Positions 12,978 to 20,588 of a DNA stretch of 64,000 nucleotides are shown piece after piece. The DNA lies in NCBI RefSeq assembly GCF_008039565.1, contig NZ_VDUX01000001.1, forward strand, positions 620,001 through 684,000, read 5' to 3'. This DNA is from Aeromicrobium terrae. GTDB taxonomy: Bacteria; Actinomycetota; Actinomycetes; Propionibacteriales; Nocardioidaceae. The notes under the pieces were generated by a model, which worked only from the letters and a program-made list of their open reading frames with translations, was not told where the DNA came from and did no database searches. Positions within the stretch are counted from its first letter, which is position 1. Each line of letters begins with the position of its first letter. Both the position numbers and the translations under genes were made by a program.

Positions 12978-13416
12978 GAGCCAACCTGACTTCGCTCCGC
13001 TCGCGCGGACGCTCCGAGAGCTCGTCCAGTCCTTCGTCCGCGACGCCCCGCGCGGCACGCTGAGCCGCACGGCGGCCGGCACCCTCTCGGTCCTGGACCG
13101 GCACGGTCCGCAGCGCGTGACAGCGCTCGCCGAGCACGAGGTCATCACCCAGCCCGCCATGACGGGACTCCTCCAGCGGATGGAGTCCGCCGGGCTCGTC
13201 GAGCGCCGCGAGGACCCCGACGACGGCCGCGCCTCGCTCATCGGCATCACCGACGCCGGCCACGAGGCGCTGCAGGCCCGCCGCCAGCAGCAGGACGCGG
13301 TCATCGCCGCCAAGCTGGCCCACCTCTCCCCCGACGACCTGGCCGCGCTCGACGCCGCCGCACCGGCCCTGACCCACCTCTCCCAGATCACGGAGTCCCA
13401 TGACCTCGTCCGCTGA
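12976..13416 (+). CDS. MarR family transcriptional regulator
   Basis: The 146-residue protein has a winged helix with the MarR pattern: VTALAEHEVITQPAMTGLLQRMES as the recognition region, then the wing GLVERREDPDDGRASLIGITDAG. MarR proteins are usually repressors relieved by small aromatic ligands. The gene overlaps the start of the downstream MFS transporter by 17 bases, so it very likely controls that transporter and itself. The T6 stretch just upstream is unusual in this GC-rich DNA. Confidence 0.92.
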   Translation: MSQPDFAPLARTLRELVQSFVRDAPRGTLSRTAAGTLSVLDRHGPQRVTALAEHEVITQPAMTGLLQRMESAGLVERREDPDDGRASLIGITDAGHEALQARRQQQDAVIAAKLAHLSPDDLAALDAAAPALTHLSQITESHDLVR

Positions 13417-14689
13417 CGCCCCCTCCCTGTTCAACCAGCCGCGCGCCGTCTACGCCGTCGCGTTCGCCTGCGTCGTCTCCTTCATGGGGATCGGCCTCGT
13501 CGACCCGATCCTGCCCGCGCTCGCGCACGACCTCGACGCCACGCCCAGCCAGGCGACGCTGCTGTTCACCAGCTACCTCGTCGTCACCGCCGTGATGATG
13601 CTCGTCACCAACTGGGTCTCGAGCCGCCTCGGCGCGAAGAAGACGCTCATCGTCGGCCTCGTGATCATCGTCGTCTTCTCGGCGCTCGCCGGGACCACCG
13701 ACTCGATCTCCGGCATCGTCGCGTTCCGCGCCGGCTGGGGCCTCGGCAACGCCCTGTTCATCGCGACGTCGCTCGCCGCGATCGTCGCCAGCGCCCGCGG
13801 CGGGTTCGCCGGCGCGATCATCCTCTACGAGGCCGCGCTCGGCCTGGGCATCGCGGCCGGCCCGCTGCTCGGCGGCACGCTCGGCACCATCAGCTGGCGC
13901 GGACCCTTCTACGGCGTGGCCGCCCTGATGACGATCGCCCTGGTCGCCACCGCGGTCCTGCTCCCCTCGACGCCCAAGCCGTCGCACCCGACGTCGATCT
14001 CCGCCCCGCTGAAGGCGCTCCGCCACCGCGGCCTGCTGCTCATGAGCCTCGCGGCCCTGCTCTACAACTGGGCGTTCTTCACCATGCTCGGGTACGCGCC
14101 GTTCCCGATGGACCTCAGCGCCATCCAGCTCGGCTGGGTGTTCTTCGGCTGGGGCGTGCTCGTCGCGTTCTTCTCGGTCATCGGCGCCCCACGCCTGCAG
14201 CGACGCTTCGGCACCGCGCGGTCCCTCTACGCCGCCCTGACGCTGTTCGCCCTCGACCTCGCCGTCATCGCGATCTGGCCCGACACCCGCGCCGTGCTCG
14301 TGACCTGCGTGATCACCGCCGGCGTGTTCATCGGCATCAACAACACGCTCACGACGCAGGCCGTGATGATCGTCGCGCCGGTCGAGCGGCCTGTGGCCTC
14401 GGCGTCCTACGGCTTCGTCCGCTTCATCGGCGGCGGTCTCGCGCCGTACGCCGCCGGCAAGCTCGTGGAGCACTCGAACCTGCACGTGCCCTTCGCCATC
14501 GCCACCGGCACCGCCCTGCTGGCCGTCGCGGTCCTCGCGACCGCCCACGAGGCGCTCGCCAACGCCGACGCCGGGCTCGACGAGGACGGACACACGGTCA
14601 CGAACGCCGACGACGTGGCAGGCGACGTGGCCGACGAGCTCGGCGGCGCGCCCGGTGCCGTCGAGCAGTACGTGACGGCGCGCCCGTAG
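13400..14689 (+). CDS. MFS efflux transporter (DHA1-like)
   Basis: The 429-residue protein has twelve hydrophobic segments. The conserved MFS loop is seen as NWVSSRLGAKKTLIVGLV between TM2 and TM3, and GIGLVDPILPALAHDLDATPSQ matches motif D1 in the first helix region of drug:H+ antiporters. It starts inside the MarR gene (17-base overlap), which points to a drug or metabolite exporter controlled by that regulator. The last 45 residues are hydrophilic and acidic. Substrate unknown. Confidence 0.9.
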   Translation: MTSSADAPSLFNQPRAVYAVAFACVVSFMGIGLVDPILPALAHDLDATPSQATLLFTSYLVVTAVMMLVTNWVSSRLGAKKTLIVGLVIIVVFSALAGTTDSISGIVAFRAGWGLGNALFIATSLAAIVASARGGFAGAIILYEAALGLGIAAGPLLGGTLGTISWRGPFYGVAALMTIALVATAVLLPSTPKPSHPTSISAPLKALRHRGLLLMSLAALLYNWAFFTMLGYAPFPMDLSAIQLGWVFFGWGVLVAFFSVIGAPRLQRRFGTARSLYAALTLFALDLAVIAIWPDTRAVLVTCVITAGVFIGINNTLTTQAVMIVAPVERPVASASYGFVRFIGGGLAPYAAGKLVEHSNLHVPFAIATGTALLAVAVLATAHEALANADAGLDEDGHTVTNADDVAGDVADELGGAPGAVEQYVTARP

Positions 14690-14699
14690 CGCTGAGAGG

Positions 14700-14747
14700 C
14701 GGAACCCCCGGGTACCCGACAGGAGAGAAGGACACCTGGGGGTTCCG
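14700..14747 (+). terminator. Long-loop hairpin after the MFS gene
   Basis: CGGAACCCCC (14700-14709) is perfectly complementary to GGGGGTTCCG (14738-14747), with a 28-base loop, 10 bases after the MFS stop codon. There is no T tract. A terminator or mRNA-end stabiliser is the simplest reading. The remaining bases to 14860 hold nothing else I can recognise. Confidence 0.45.
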
Positions 14748-14860
14748 ATCGAGTCCCGTGCAGCTGGGTGGTGCCTTCAGGGGCAAGCGCGGAACTCCGT
14801 TGCGAGACGCTACCAGTTACCTAGGTCACCTAACAGCGCTTTCATCGACCGCGCACAGAA

Positions 14861-14892
14861 GAGGGCCACGCACCCCCTGATGCGTGGCCCTC
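14861..14892 (-). terminator. Terminator of the M6 metalloprotease gene
   Basis: GAGGGCCACGCA (14861-14872) and TGCGTGGCCCTC (14881-14892) form a perfect 12-bp stem with an 8-base loop, 19 bases past the stop of the minus-strand protease gene. Read on the minus strand it is followed by TTCTGTG, a weak T-rich tract. Confidence 0.8.
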
Positions 14893-14911
14893 GTCCCGGG
14901 TGGTCAGGTTC

Positions 14912-17311
14912 TCAGTTGAACCGGACCTTCATGGAGGTGCCGTCCTCCGTCAGCACCTTGATCTTGACTCCCACCGCCGGCAGCTTGACGCCGTGGTTCG
15001 GCAGGGTCGGGAACCAGAACTTCTTCGTGTCGTCGAACACCGGCTGGGCCTTCTGGCCACGGATGTAGCTCGCCTTGCCGTTCGTGTGCAACGTCATCGA
15101 GTCGGCCGTGTGCAGCGAGAACGGCGCGTCGTACATCTGGATCCGCGCACGCCACGGAGCACCGGTGACGGTGTTGATGATCGGTCGCGCGTTGGCATCG
15201 ATGATCATGTTCCGGCCGACACCGGGGTGCTCGTTGGTGTTGTTGTCCGCCTGGGACGTGTCCCAGTACGACACCAGCAGGCCGTGACCGTACTTGTAGT
15301 GCTCGACCCAGTCCGGCTTCGTGTTCGTGAAGCCGAAGTTGTACGGGCCGGTCTTCAGGTAGCGGTCGTAGCTGACGTACGAGCGGTGACCCGCGATGTA
15401 GAAGTTGTCGTACGCCTTCTGCGACGTGGCACCGACGATCGTGAACTTGTCGAACGTCCACGCCGAGCCGCCGTCCTCCGCACCGTCCTCCAGCACGGTG
15501 GCGCCGTCCTTCGTGACCTTGATGTCGTCGAGGAACAGACCCTGCTCCGCGACGCCGCCGTCGGTCTTGTAGATGGCACGGAACTTGACGTTCTTGCCGG
15601 CGACCGACGTCAACGGGACCTCGAGGTTGCCCCAGTCAGGGTGCTCACCGGAGAACGTCGACTGGTCCGACGCGTCCTTGTCCATCGGCTGGCCGTCGAT
15701 GGTGCCGTCCAGCGTCGTCCAGGTGGAGCCGCCGTCGGTGGACACCTGCAGGTAGCCGTAGTCGTAGCCCTCCTCGATGGAGTACCGGACCTTGGCGGTC
15801 AGCGTCGCGTCCGCGGCCCCGGTGAGGTCGAGGTCCGTGGTCATCGAGCTGTTCAGGTTGTCGCCCTTCGTGGACCAGAACTGGTTCTGGCCCGACGCCG
15901 GAGAACCGTTGTCGACCGTGACGTTCTTGTCCGGCAGCACGACGACCGCGCCCTGGGCCTTGCTGGAGTTGTACTCCTGCGGACCGAGCTCGAGCGTGCG
16001 CTTCTCCTTGGCCCCGACCACCTCGTAGTCGAGCCAGCCGAGCTGCAGCTTGTTCCACGCACCGAGGTCACCCGGACGCGAGCCGAGCGGCTCGTCCTTG
16101 CCGTTGAGGCGGCTCTGGGCCATGAGGGTCCAGTACTCGCTGTTGTTGTCGCCGCCACCGGAGGTGTCGTAGTCGTCCGGCAGGCCGAGGTCGTGTCCGT
16201 ACTCGTGCACGAACACCGACAGGCCACCGTTCTCCGGCTGAGCCGTGTAGTCGCCGACCCAGATGCCGGTGTTGCCGACCTGCGTGCCACCGAGCTTGTT
16301 GAAGTCCGGACCGGTCAGGCCCTGGTCGGTGTAGTACGCGTACCAGCGGTGCGACCAGATGGCGTCCTCACCCTGCTGCGGGTCACCGTCGGCCTCGTCG
16401 CCGCCGGCGTGGACGATCTGGAAGTGGTCGACGTAACCGTCCGGCTCGTTGAAGTCGCCGTCGCCGTCGTAGTCGTAGCGGTCGTACTTGTCGTACGACT
16501 GCAGCATCTTCTTGATGTCCGCGTCCGACTTGCCGGCGTCCTTCTGGTCCTGGACCCACGCCGCGACGGCGTCCTGGATCAGGTTCCAGACGGTCCGGGA
16601 CGAGTCGTCACGGCCGTAGCGTGCCTCGTTGTACGGGACCTTCACCCAGTCCGAGACGGTGCCGTCGACCGTGTAGCGACCCGACGACTGCTTCTCGTAG
16701 TAGGTCTTGACCGACTCCACGCCCTTGCCCGTGCCGAAGTACAGGTCCTGGTAGTGCTTCCGGTTGTAGTCCGCCTGCCACACCGTGGAGTTGTCCTTGG
16801 TGCGGTCGGGCTCCGGGATCGCGTTGTGCAGCGGGCCCTCGAACGTCGACGGTCCCTCCACCGACGGATCGGTGTCCTGGTCCGGGAAGTCCGGGTGACG
16901 CTGGTTGCCGAACTCGGCGAGGATCACGAAGATCTTGTCGGCCCGCTCCTGCTGGAGCTCGACGTACTGGTCGTGCGTCTTGCCGGAAGCGGCCGCCTTC
17001 TGCTTCTTCGTGGCCTTCTTGTTGGCCTGGACCGCCGCGGCCTGCGGGCTCAGCGACTTGCCGACCTTGACGACGGAGATGCCGTCCTTCTCGATGGGCT
17101 TGGACTTGCCGCTGACGACGTTCGCGACCGCCTCGGACCGCAGCGCACGGCGCTTGGTCTCCAGAGGGTTGGGAAGCTCGTCGACGGTCTTGTCGACCCG
17201 GTCGGGCTTGGAGTCCGGTGGTGATGTTGCTGCGTTGCTCGGTGCGGTGTACGCGAACCCGAGCGAAGCGGCGAGTCCGAGGCCCACAAGGCCCGTGGTG
17301 ACACGCTTCAC
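14912..17311 (-). CDS. Secreted M6 family metalloprotease (immune inhibitor A-like)
   Basis: The 799-residue protein is an exported zinc protease. From GTG 17311, which follows AGGGGGAAC, it has a signal peptide (VKRVTTGLVGLGLAASLGF ... SNAA). A propeptide-like charged region precedes the M6 catalytic domain, with the HEYGHDLGLPDDYDT zinc motif starting at residue 369. A beta-rich domain (about 470-640) with SSMTTDLDLTG and GLFLDDIKVTKDG resembles the MAM-like segment of immune inhibitor A. The family degrades host antimicrobial peptides in Bacillus, but in a soil actinomycete simple protein scavenging is as likely. The ATG upstream would destroy the signal peptide. Confidence 0.92.
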   Translation of the reverse strand: MKRVTTGLVGLGLAASLGFAYTAPSNAATSPPDSKPDRVDKTVDELPNPLETKRRALRSEAVANVVSGKSKPIEKDGISVVKVGKSLSPQAAAVQANKKATKKQKAAASGKTHDQYVELQQERADKIFVILAEFGNQRHPDFPDQDTDPSVEGPSTFEGPLHNAIPEPDRTKDNSTVWQADYNRKHYQDLYFGTGKGVESVKTYYEKQSSGRYTVDGTVSDWVKVPYNEARYGRDDSSRTVWNLIQDAVAAWVQDQKDAGKSDADIKKMLQSYDKYDRYDYDGDGDFNEPDGYVDHFQIVHAGGDEADGDPQQGEDAIWSHRWYAYYTDQGLTGPDFNKLGGTQVGNTGIWVGDYTAQPENGGLSVFVHEYGHDLGLPDDYDTSGGGDNNSEYWTLMAQSRLNGKDEPLGSRPGDLGAWNKLQLGWLDYEVVGAKEKRTLELGPQEYNSSKAQGAVVVLPDKNVTVDNGSPASGQNQFWSTKGDNLNSSMTTDLDLTGAADATLTAKVRYSIEEGYDYGYLQVSTDGGSTWTTLDGTIDGQPMDKDASDQSTFSGEHPDWGNLEVPLTSVAGKNVKFRAIYKTDGGVAEQGLFLDDIKVTKDGATVLEDGAEDGGSAWTFDKFTIVGATSQKAYDNFYIAGHRSYVSYDRYLKTGPYNFGFTNTKPDWVEHYKYGHGLLVSYWDTSQADNNTNEHPGVGRNMIIDANARPIINTVTGAPWRARIQMYDAPFSLHTADSMTLHTNGKASYIRGQKAQPVFDDTKKFWFPTLPNHGVKLPAVGVKIKVLTEDGTSMKVRFN

Positions 17312-17440
17312 TGTTCCCCCTTGGTGATGCTGCTGGTGATGGCTCGGACGATTGCCCGGACCGGTATGGCGCTCGCCCTCGTGGGACGGGTCGCGGCACA
17401 CCGCGGCCATTCAAGACCGGTTGCCCGGGAAATGACAGTC

Positions 17441-17467
17441 TTGACTTTCGCCCGACCTGGTTATAAA
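17441..17467 (+). promoter_or_regulatory. Candidate promoter toward the CAP gene
   Basis: TTGACT (17441-17446) and TATAAA (17462-17467) resemble -35 and -10 elements with a short 15-base spacer. The palindrome at 17465-17480 overlaps the -10. The promoter would give a leader of roughly 70 bases before the CAP-domain gene. Confidence 0.45.
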
Positions 17468-17480
17468 GAACTAGTTCTTT
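17465..17480. promoter_or_regulatory. Perfect 16-bp palindromic operator candidate
   Basis: AAAGAACTAGTTCTTT is a perfect, AT-rich 16-base palindrome in the 232-base divergent region between the M6 protease and CAP genes, where such AT-rich sequence is rare. Its overlap with a -10-like hexamer suggests a repressor site. The regulator is not identifiable from the window. Confidence 0.5.
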
Positions 17481-17543
17481 CGGGCCACCCTGCGCGTGAC
17501 CCCCTCCCGTGTGATCCTGCACGTATCGACGGGGAGGGAGCCC

Positions 17544-17993
17544 ATGAGACGTCGTACGATTTCCGCATTCCTGTGCGCAGCCGTGGTCATGGTGGGAGCG
17601 CCGGCCATCGGGGCCGTCACGGTCAACTCAGCCAGTACCTACGAGTGGCAGATCGTCGTGGAGACGAACGCCCAGCGCGTGAGTCACGGCAAGGTGGCCA
17701 CCCGCGGCAGCGGCTGCGCCAAGGACTACGCCATCAAGCGCGCCCGCTGGATGCGCGACCACCGCAAGCTCAAGCACTCCGACCTGTCCACGGTCATGCG
17801 TGCCTGTCACTTCACCAGGGCGGCCGAGAACATCGCCATGGGGTACCCGAACGGCGAGGCCGTGGTGCGCGCCTGGATGAACTCGTCCGGCCACCGCGCC
17901 AACATCCTGAACTCGAAGTACACCCGCCTCGGCACCGGGGCTCGGCGGGACTCGCGCGGCGTCTGGTGGTCCGTGGAGATCTTCGGCAGGTGA
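17544..17993 (+). CDS. Secreted CAP-domain (SCP/PR-1-like) protein
   Basis: The 149-residue product has a signal peptide (residues 1-27, ending near APAIGAV) and a compact CAP domain: ETNAQRVSHGKV, CxxDYAIKRARWMRDH, the AENIAMG motif and WMNSSGHRANILNSKYTRLG near 108-127. Two cysteines (in GSGCAKD and MRACHFT) probably form a disulfide. CAP proteins are extracellular with varied roles. I start at ATG 17544, preceded by GGGGAGGGAG, instead of the upstream in-frame codon that would precede the signal peptide. It is divergent from the M6 protease gene. Confidence 0.88.
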   Translation: MRRRTISAFLCAAVVMVGAPAIGAVTVNSASTYEWQIVVETNAQRVSHGKVATRGSGCAKDYAIKRARWMRDHRKLKHSDLSTVMRACHFTRAAENIAMGYPNGEAVVRAWMNSSGHRANILNSKYTRLGTGARRDSRGVWWSVEIFGR

Positions 17994-18126
17994 TCGTCGG
18001 TGTGTCCGACTTACGCCGGAGACCACGCGTGCCCTAGGCTTGTGGTCAGTTGCAGTGAGTTTGGCCGTTTGACCTCTCGGGCTTCCTTCGGGGAGCTGGT
18101 GTTCTTCGGGTGAACGACGCACGACG

Positions 18127-18146
18127 GGTCGCGACAGTCGTGACCC
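18127..18146 (+). promoter_or_regulatory. Hairpin in the cspA leader
   Basis: GGGTCGCGA and TCGTGACCC face each other in the leader of cspA, about 27 bases before its ATG, and can fold with one G-T pair. The 179-base gap before cspA suggests a long leader, as is usual for cold-shock genes, where leader folding tunes translation. Confidence 0.4.
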
Positions 18147-18172
18147 GGGCACGACACTCGAAGGAGTAAGTA

Positions 18173-18376
18173 ATGGCAACCGGAACCGTCAAGTGGTTCA
18201 ACGCCGACAAGGGCTTCGGCTTCATCGCGCCGGACGACGGCAGCGAGGACGTCTTCGCGCACTTCAGCGCGATCCAGACGAGCGGCTACAAGACCCTGAA
18301 CGAGAACCAGAAGGTCGAGTTCGACGTCGAGCAGGGCCAGAAGGGCCTGCAGGCGGCGAACATCCGCCCGCTCTGA
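18173..18376 (+). CDS. cspA: Cold shock protein
   Basis: The 67-residue single-domain protein carries both RNA-binding motifs, [12 protein letters not shown] and [10 protein letters not shown], of the CspA family. It binds single-stranded RNA and DNA and acts as an RNA chaperone. GAAGGAGTAAGT gives an ideal ribosome-binding site. A strong intrinsic terminator follows 12 bases after the stop, so the gene is monocistronic. Confidence 0.96.
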   Translation: MATGTVKWFNADKGFGFIAPDDGSEDVFAHFSAIQTSGYKTLNENQKVEFDVEQGQKGLQAANIRPL

Positions 18377-18388
18377 GTCTTTCTCAGC

Positions 18389-18429
18389 ACGAGGACCCGG
18401 GGGCTTCGGCTCCCGGGCCCTCGTCTTTT
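18389..18429 (+). terminator. Intrinsic terminator of cspA
   Basis: The arms ACGAGG-A-CCCGGG (18389-18401) and CCCGGG-C-CCTCGT (18412-18424) form a GC-rich stem with one A-C mismatch, capped by a GGCTTCGGCT loop containing TTCG, and are followed by CTTTT. This is a textbook rho-independent terminator. Confidence 0.9.
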
Positions 18430-18513
18430 CTCTCGACTTGCCGCGCGTCCTCACGCTGTTAGACATGAAGGGAAGCCGCTAGAGCGGACCCCCACCCTGA
18501 GGAGGATCCCTAC

Positions 18514-18687
18514 ATGGGTCTCGGAGACAAGATCGAGAACACCGCTGACAAGCTCACTGGTGAGGCCAAGGAGAAGCTCGGCGACGCGACTGGCGACGAC
18601 GAGCAGAAGACCGAGGGCAAGGTCGATCAGACCAAGGCCGACCTCAAGCAGGCCGGCGAGAACGTGAAGGACGCGTTCAAGGACTGA
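18514..18687 (+). CDS. CsbD family stress protein
   Basis: The 57-residue, highly charged protein reads MGLGDKIENTADKLTGEAKE at its start and continues with the KEKLGDATGD and EGKVDQTKADLKQAG repeats of the CsbD family. Such proteins are general-stress-induced in Bacillus under SigB; the molecular role is unknown. GAGGAGGATCC is the ribosome-binding site. It resembles in style, though not by homology, the MT0933-like gene at 47635. A perfect hairpin terminator follows. Confidence 0.9.
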   Translation: MGLGDKIENTADKLTGEAKEKLGDATGDDEQKTEGKVDQTKADLKQAGENVKDAFKD

Positions 18688-18702
18688 CCGTCATCATGAC
18701 GA

Positions 18703-18737
18703 ACGAACGCCACCGTCTCCTGGACGGTGGCGTTCGT
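18703..18737. terminator. Perfect 15-bp bidirectional terminator hairpin
   Basis: ACGAACGCCACCGTC (18703-18717) pairs completely with GACGGTGGCGTTCGT (18723-18737) over a 5-base loop. It sits between the convergent CsbD gene and the small ORF at 18752 and could end transcription from both sides, although T tracts are short. Confidence 0.8.
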
Positions 18738-18751
18738 GCGTCCGGGCCGGA

Positions 18752-18928
18752 TCAGATGTGGCCGGCCTCGTCCCAGGCGTGCTGGCCGAACTCGGCGCCG
18801 GGCGCAGTGGACAGGTAGCTGAGGTCGACCCGCGGATGTCCCAGCTGCGTGGTGCGGCGGTGCGCCGGGAAGCGGCGCGAGCCCGCAGCGACATCGAGCG
18901 TCTCGTACTCGAAGGTGCTGTCGTCCAT
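18752..18928 (-). CDS. 58-residue small protein, unknown
   Basis: This ORF is easily missed because of its size. It begins MDDSTFEYETLDVAAG, ends in EFGQHAWDEAGHI, and has no signal peptide or membrane segment. GAGGGAGGAACC directly before the ATG is a near-perfect ribosome-binding site, a palindrome lies 23 bases upstream, and a strong terminator lies 14 bases downstream, so it has all the parts of a real gene. I do not recognise the protein. It is divergent from the PASTA kinase gene. Confidence 0.65.
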   Translation of the reverse strand: MDDSTFEYETLDVAAGSRRFPAHRRTTQLGHPRVDLSYLSTAPGAEFGQHAWDEAGHI

Positions 18929-18950
18929 GGTTCCTCCCTCGTCCCAGATA

Positions 18951-18964
18951 TGAGGATATCCTCA
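18951..18964. promoter_or_regulatory. 14-bp palindromic operator candidate
   Basis: TGAGGATATCCTCA is a perfect palindrome in the 99-base region between the divergent 58-residue ORF and the PASTA kinase gene. It lies 23 bases before the small ORF's start codon, where a repressor would block its promoter. Confidence 0.45.
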
Positions 18965-19027
18965 CGTTCGTCCGAGGGCCAGGTCTACCGACAGGTAATG
19001 TTCGGCGACCCGCTCTAGGCTCGATTC

Positions 19028-20587
19028 ATGCCCCACGCCACCCGCACGATGCTCGAGCGCTACCAGCTCGACGAGGTCATCGGATCCGGCGGGATGGGCG
19101 AGGTGTGGCGGGCGCACGACGCCGTCCTGGAGCGCGACGTCGCCGTGAAGGTGCTCAAGCGCGACGCCGTGGACGACGCTGCGGCGCTGGAACGGCTGCG
19201 GATCGAGGCTCGCCTGGCGGGCTCGTTGCAGCACCCCAACGTCGTCGGCGTGCTCGACTACGGCGAGGAGGAGTCGTCCGAGGGCGGAACCGCCGTCCTG
19301 CCCTGCCTGGTGATGCCGCTGATCGACGGCTGCACCCTGTCCGACCGCCTCCGCGACAGTGGGCCGATGTCGCCGGCCGAGACCATGCGCATGGTCTCGG
19401 AGGTCGCGGACGGGCTCTCCGCCGCGCACCTGGCGGGCATCGTGCACCGGGACCTCAAGCCGGGCAACATCATGCAGGACGCCTCGGGCCGCTCGATGAT
19501 CCTCGACTTCGGCATCGCCCGCTCCTCCGACGCCTCTCCCCTGACGAGCACCGGCACGATCGTCGGCACCACCGACTTCATCAGCCCCGAGCAGGCCTCG
19601 GGGCGCACGGCCACCGCCGCCTCGGACCTCTACTCCCTCGGCGTCGTCGCGTACTGCTGCCTCACCGGGAAGGCGCCGTTCCACCGGACCGCCGCGGTCG
19701 CGATCGCCCTGGCCCACGTCAACGAGCCGCCCCCGCCCCTGCCCGAGAACGTCCCGGCCGGCGTGCGGGCGTTGATCATGCGGATGCTCGCGAAGGACCC
19801 GGAGGACCGGCCGGCCGACGCGGCCGAGGTCAGGGACGCGGCCCGGGCGCTCGCGGACGCCTTGGTCGACGACCCGACCGCCGGCAGCCTGGCCCCGCCC
19901 ACGGCCGCCATTCCCCTCCCCGTCGACCCGCCGACCCTGACGGACACCCCGCTGCCGGGCGAGAAGAGGCGGCTGCGTCGCAACCCGCTCCTGCTGCTCA
20001 TCGCGCTGGTGGTCGCCACGCTGGTGGCGCTCGGCATCGTGGCGCTGGCCAACAACGGAGGCACCGAGGTGCCCGACGTCGTGGGCGAGGAGGTTGCCGT
20101 CGCCAAGGCGCACCTCGAGGACGCCGGGTTCAAGGTCGAGACGGCGTCCCGTGACGTCGCCGGCCACAAGCGGGGCGAGGTCGTGGAGCAGGACCCGGGT
20201 GCCGACGAGAGCGTCGACAAGGGATCGACCGTCGAGCTCGTGGTGGCCAGTGGCTTCGTGAAGATCCCCGACCTGAAGGGCATGTCTCAGGCCGACGCGG
20301 TCAAGGCGCTCGACAAGCTCGGGCTCGAGGCCCGGATCTCCACCCGCATCGCGCCGCAGGACGCCGGCAAGGTCCTCGACGTCGCCCCGGACGACCGCGC
20401 CCGGATCGGTGACACCGTCGACCTCGTCGTCGCCACGGCGCCGTTCGGAGCGCCGAAGCCGAAGAAGGGCGACAAGCCCAAGAAGGAGAAGGGGGCGAAG
20501 AAGCCCAAGGCGGGACCGGAGCCGACGTCCGAGCCGGTCAACCCCTCGCCGTCGCCCACTCCGACGGACGACGGCACCGGCGGATAG
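19028..20587 (+). CDS. PASTA-domain Ser/Thr protein kinase
   Basis: The 519-residue membrane kinase has a complete eukaryotic-type domain: GSGGMGEVW (19-27), catalytic Lys41, HRDLKPGN (140-147) and DFG (160-162). A transmembrane helix at about 320-342 leads to two extracellular PASTA repeats (about 350-410 and 415-475), which bind peptidoglycan fragments, and a Lys/Pro-rich tail. Compared with PknB, which usually has four PASTA repeats, it is short, and no pbpA/rodA/pstP cluster is nearby, so it is probably a paralogue. TAGGCT lies 6 nt before the ATG (leaderless pattern). Confidence 0.92.
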   Translation: MPHATRTMLERYQLDEVIGSGGMGEVWRAHDAVLERDVAVKVLKRDAVDDAAALERLRIEARLAGSLQHPNVVGVLDYGEEESSEGGTAVLPCLVMPLIDGCTLSDRLRDSGPMSPAETMRMVSEVADGLSAAHLAGIVHRDLKPGNIMQDASGRSMILDFGIARSSDASPLTSTGTIVGTTDFISPEQASGRTATAASDLYSLGVVAYCCLTGKAPFHRTAAVAIALAHVNEPPPPLPENVPAGVRALIMRMLAKDPEDRPADAAEVRDAARALADALVDDPTAGSLAPPTAAIPLPVDPPTLTDTPLPGEKRRLRRNPLLLLIALVVATLVALGIVALANNGGTEVPDVVGEEVAVAKAHLEDAGFKVETASRDVAGHKRGEVVEQDPGADESVDKGSTVELVVASGFVKIPDLKGMSQADAVKALDKLGLEARISTRIAPQDAGKVLDVAPDDRARIGDTVDLVVATAPFGAPKPKKGDKPKKEKGAKKPKAGPEPTSEPVNPSPSPTPTDDGTGG

Positions 20588-20588
20588 A

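Noticed and set aside
14748-14860. Possible riboswitch or small RNA between the MFS and M6 genes
   Set aside because: The stretch lies downstream of both convergent genes, so a cis-acting riboswitch would control nothing, and I could not fit it to a c-di-AMP, cobalamin or other known fold.
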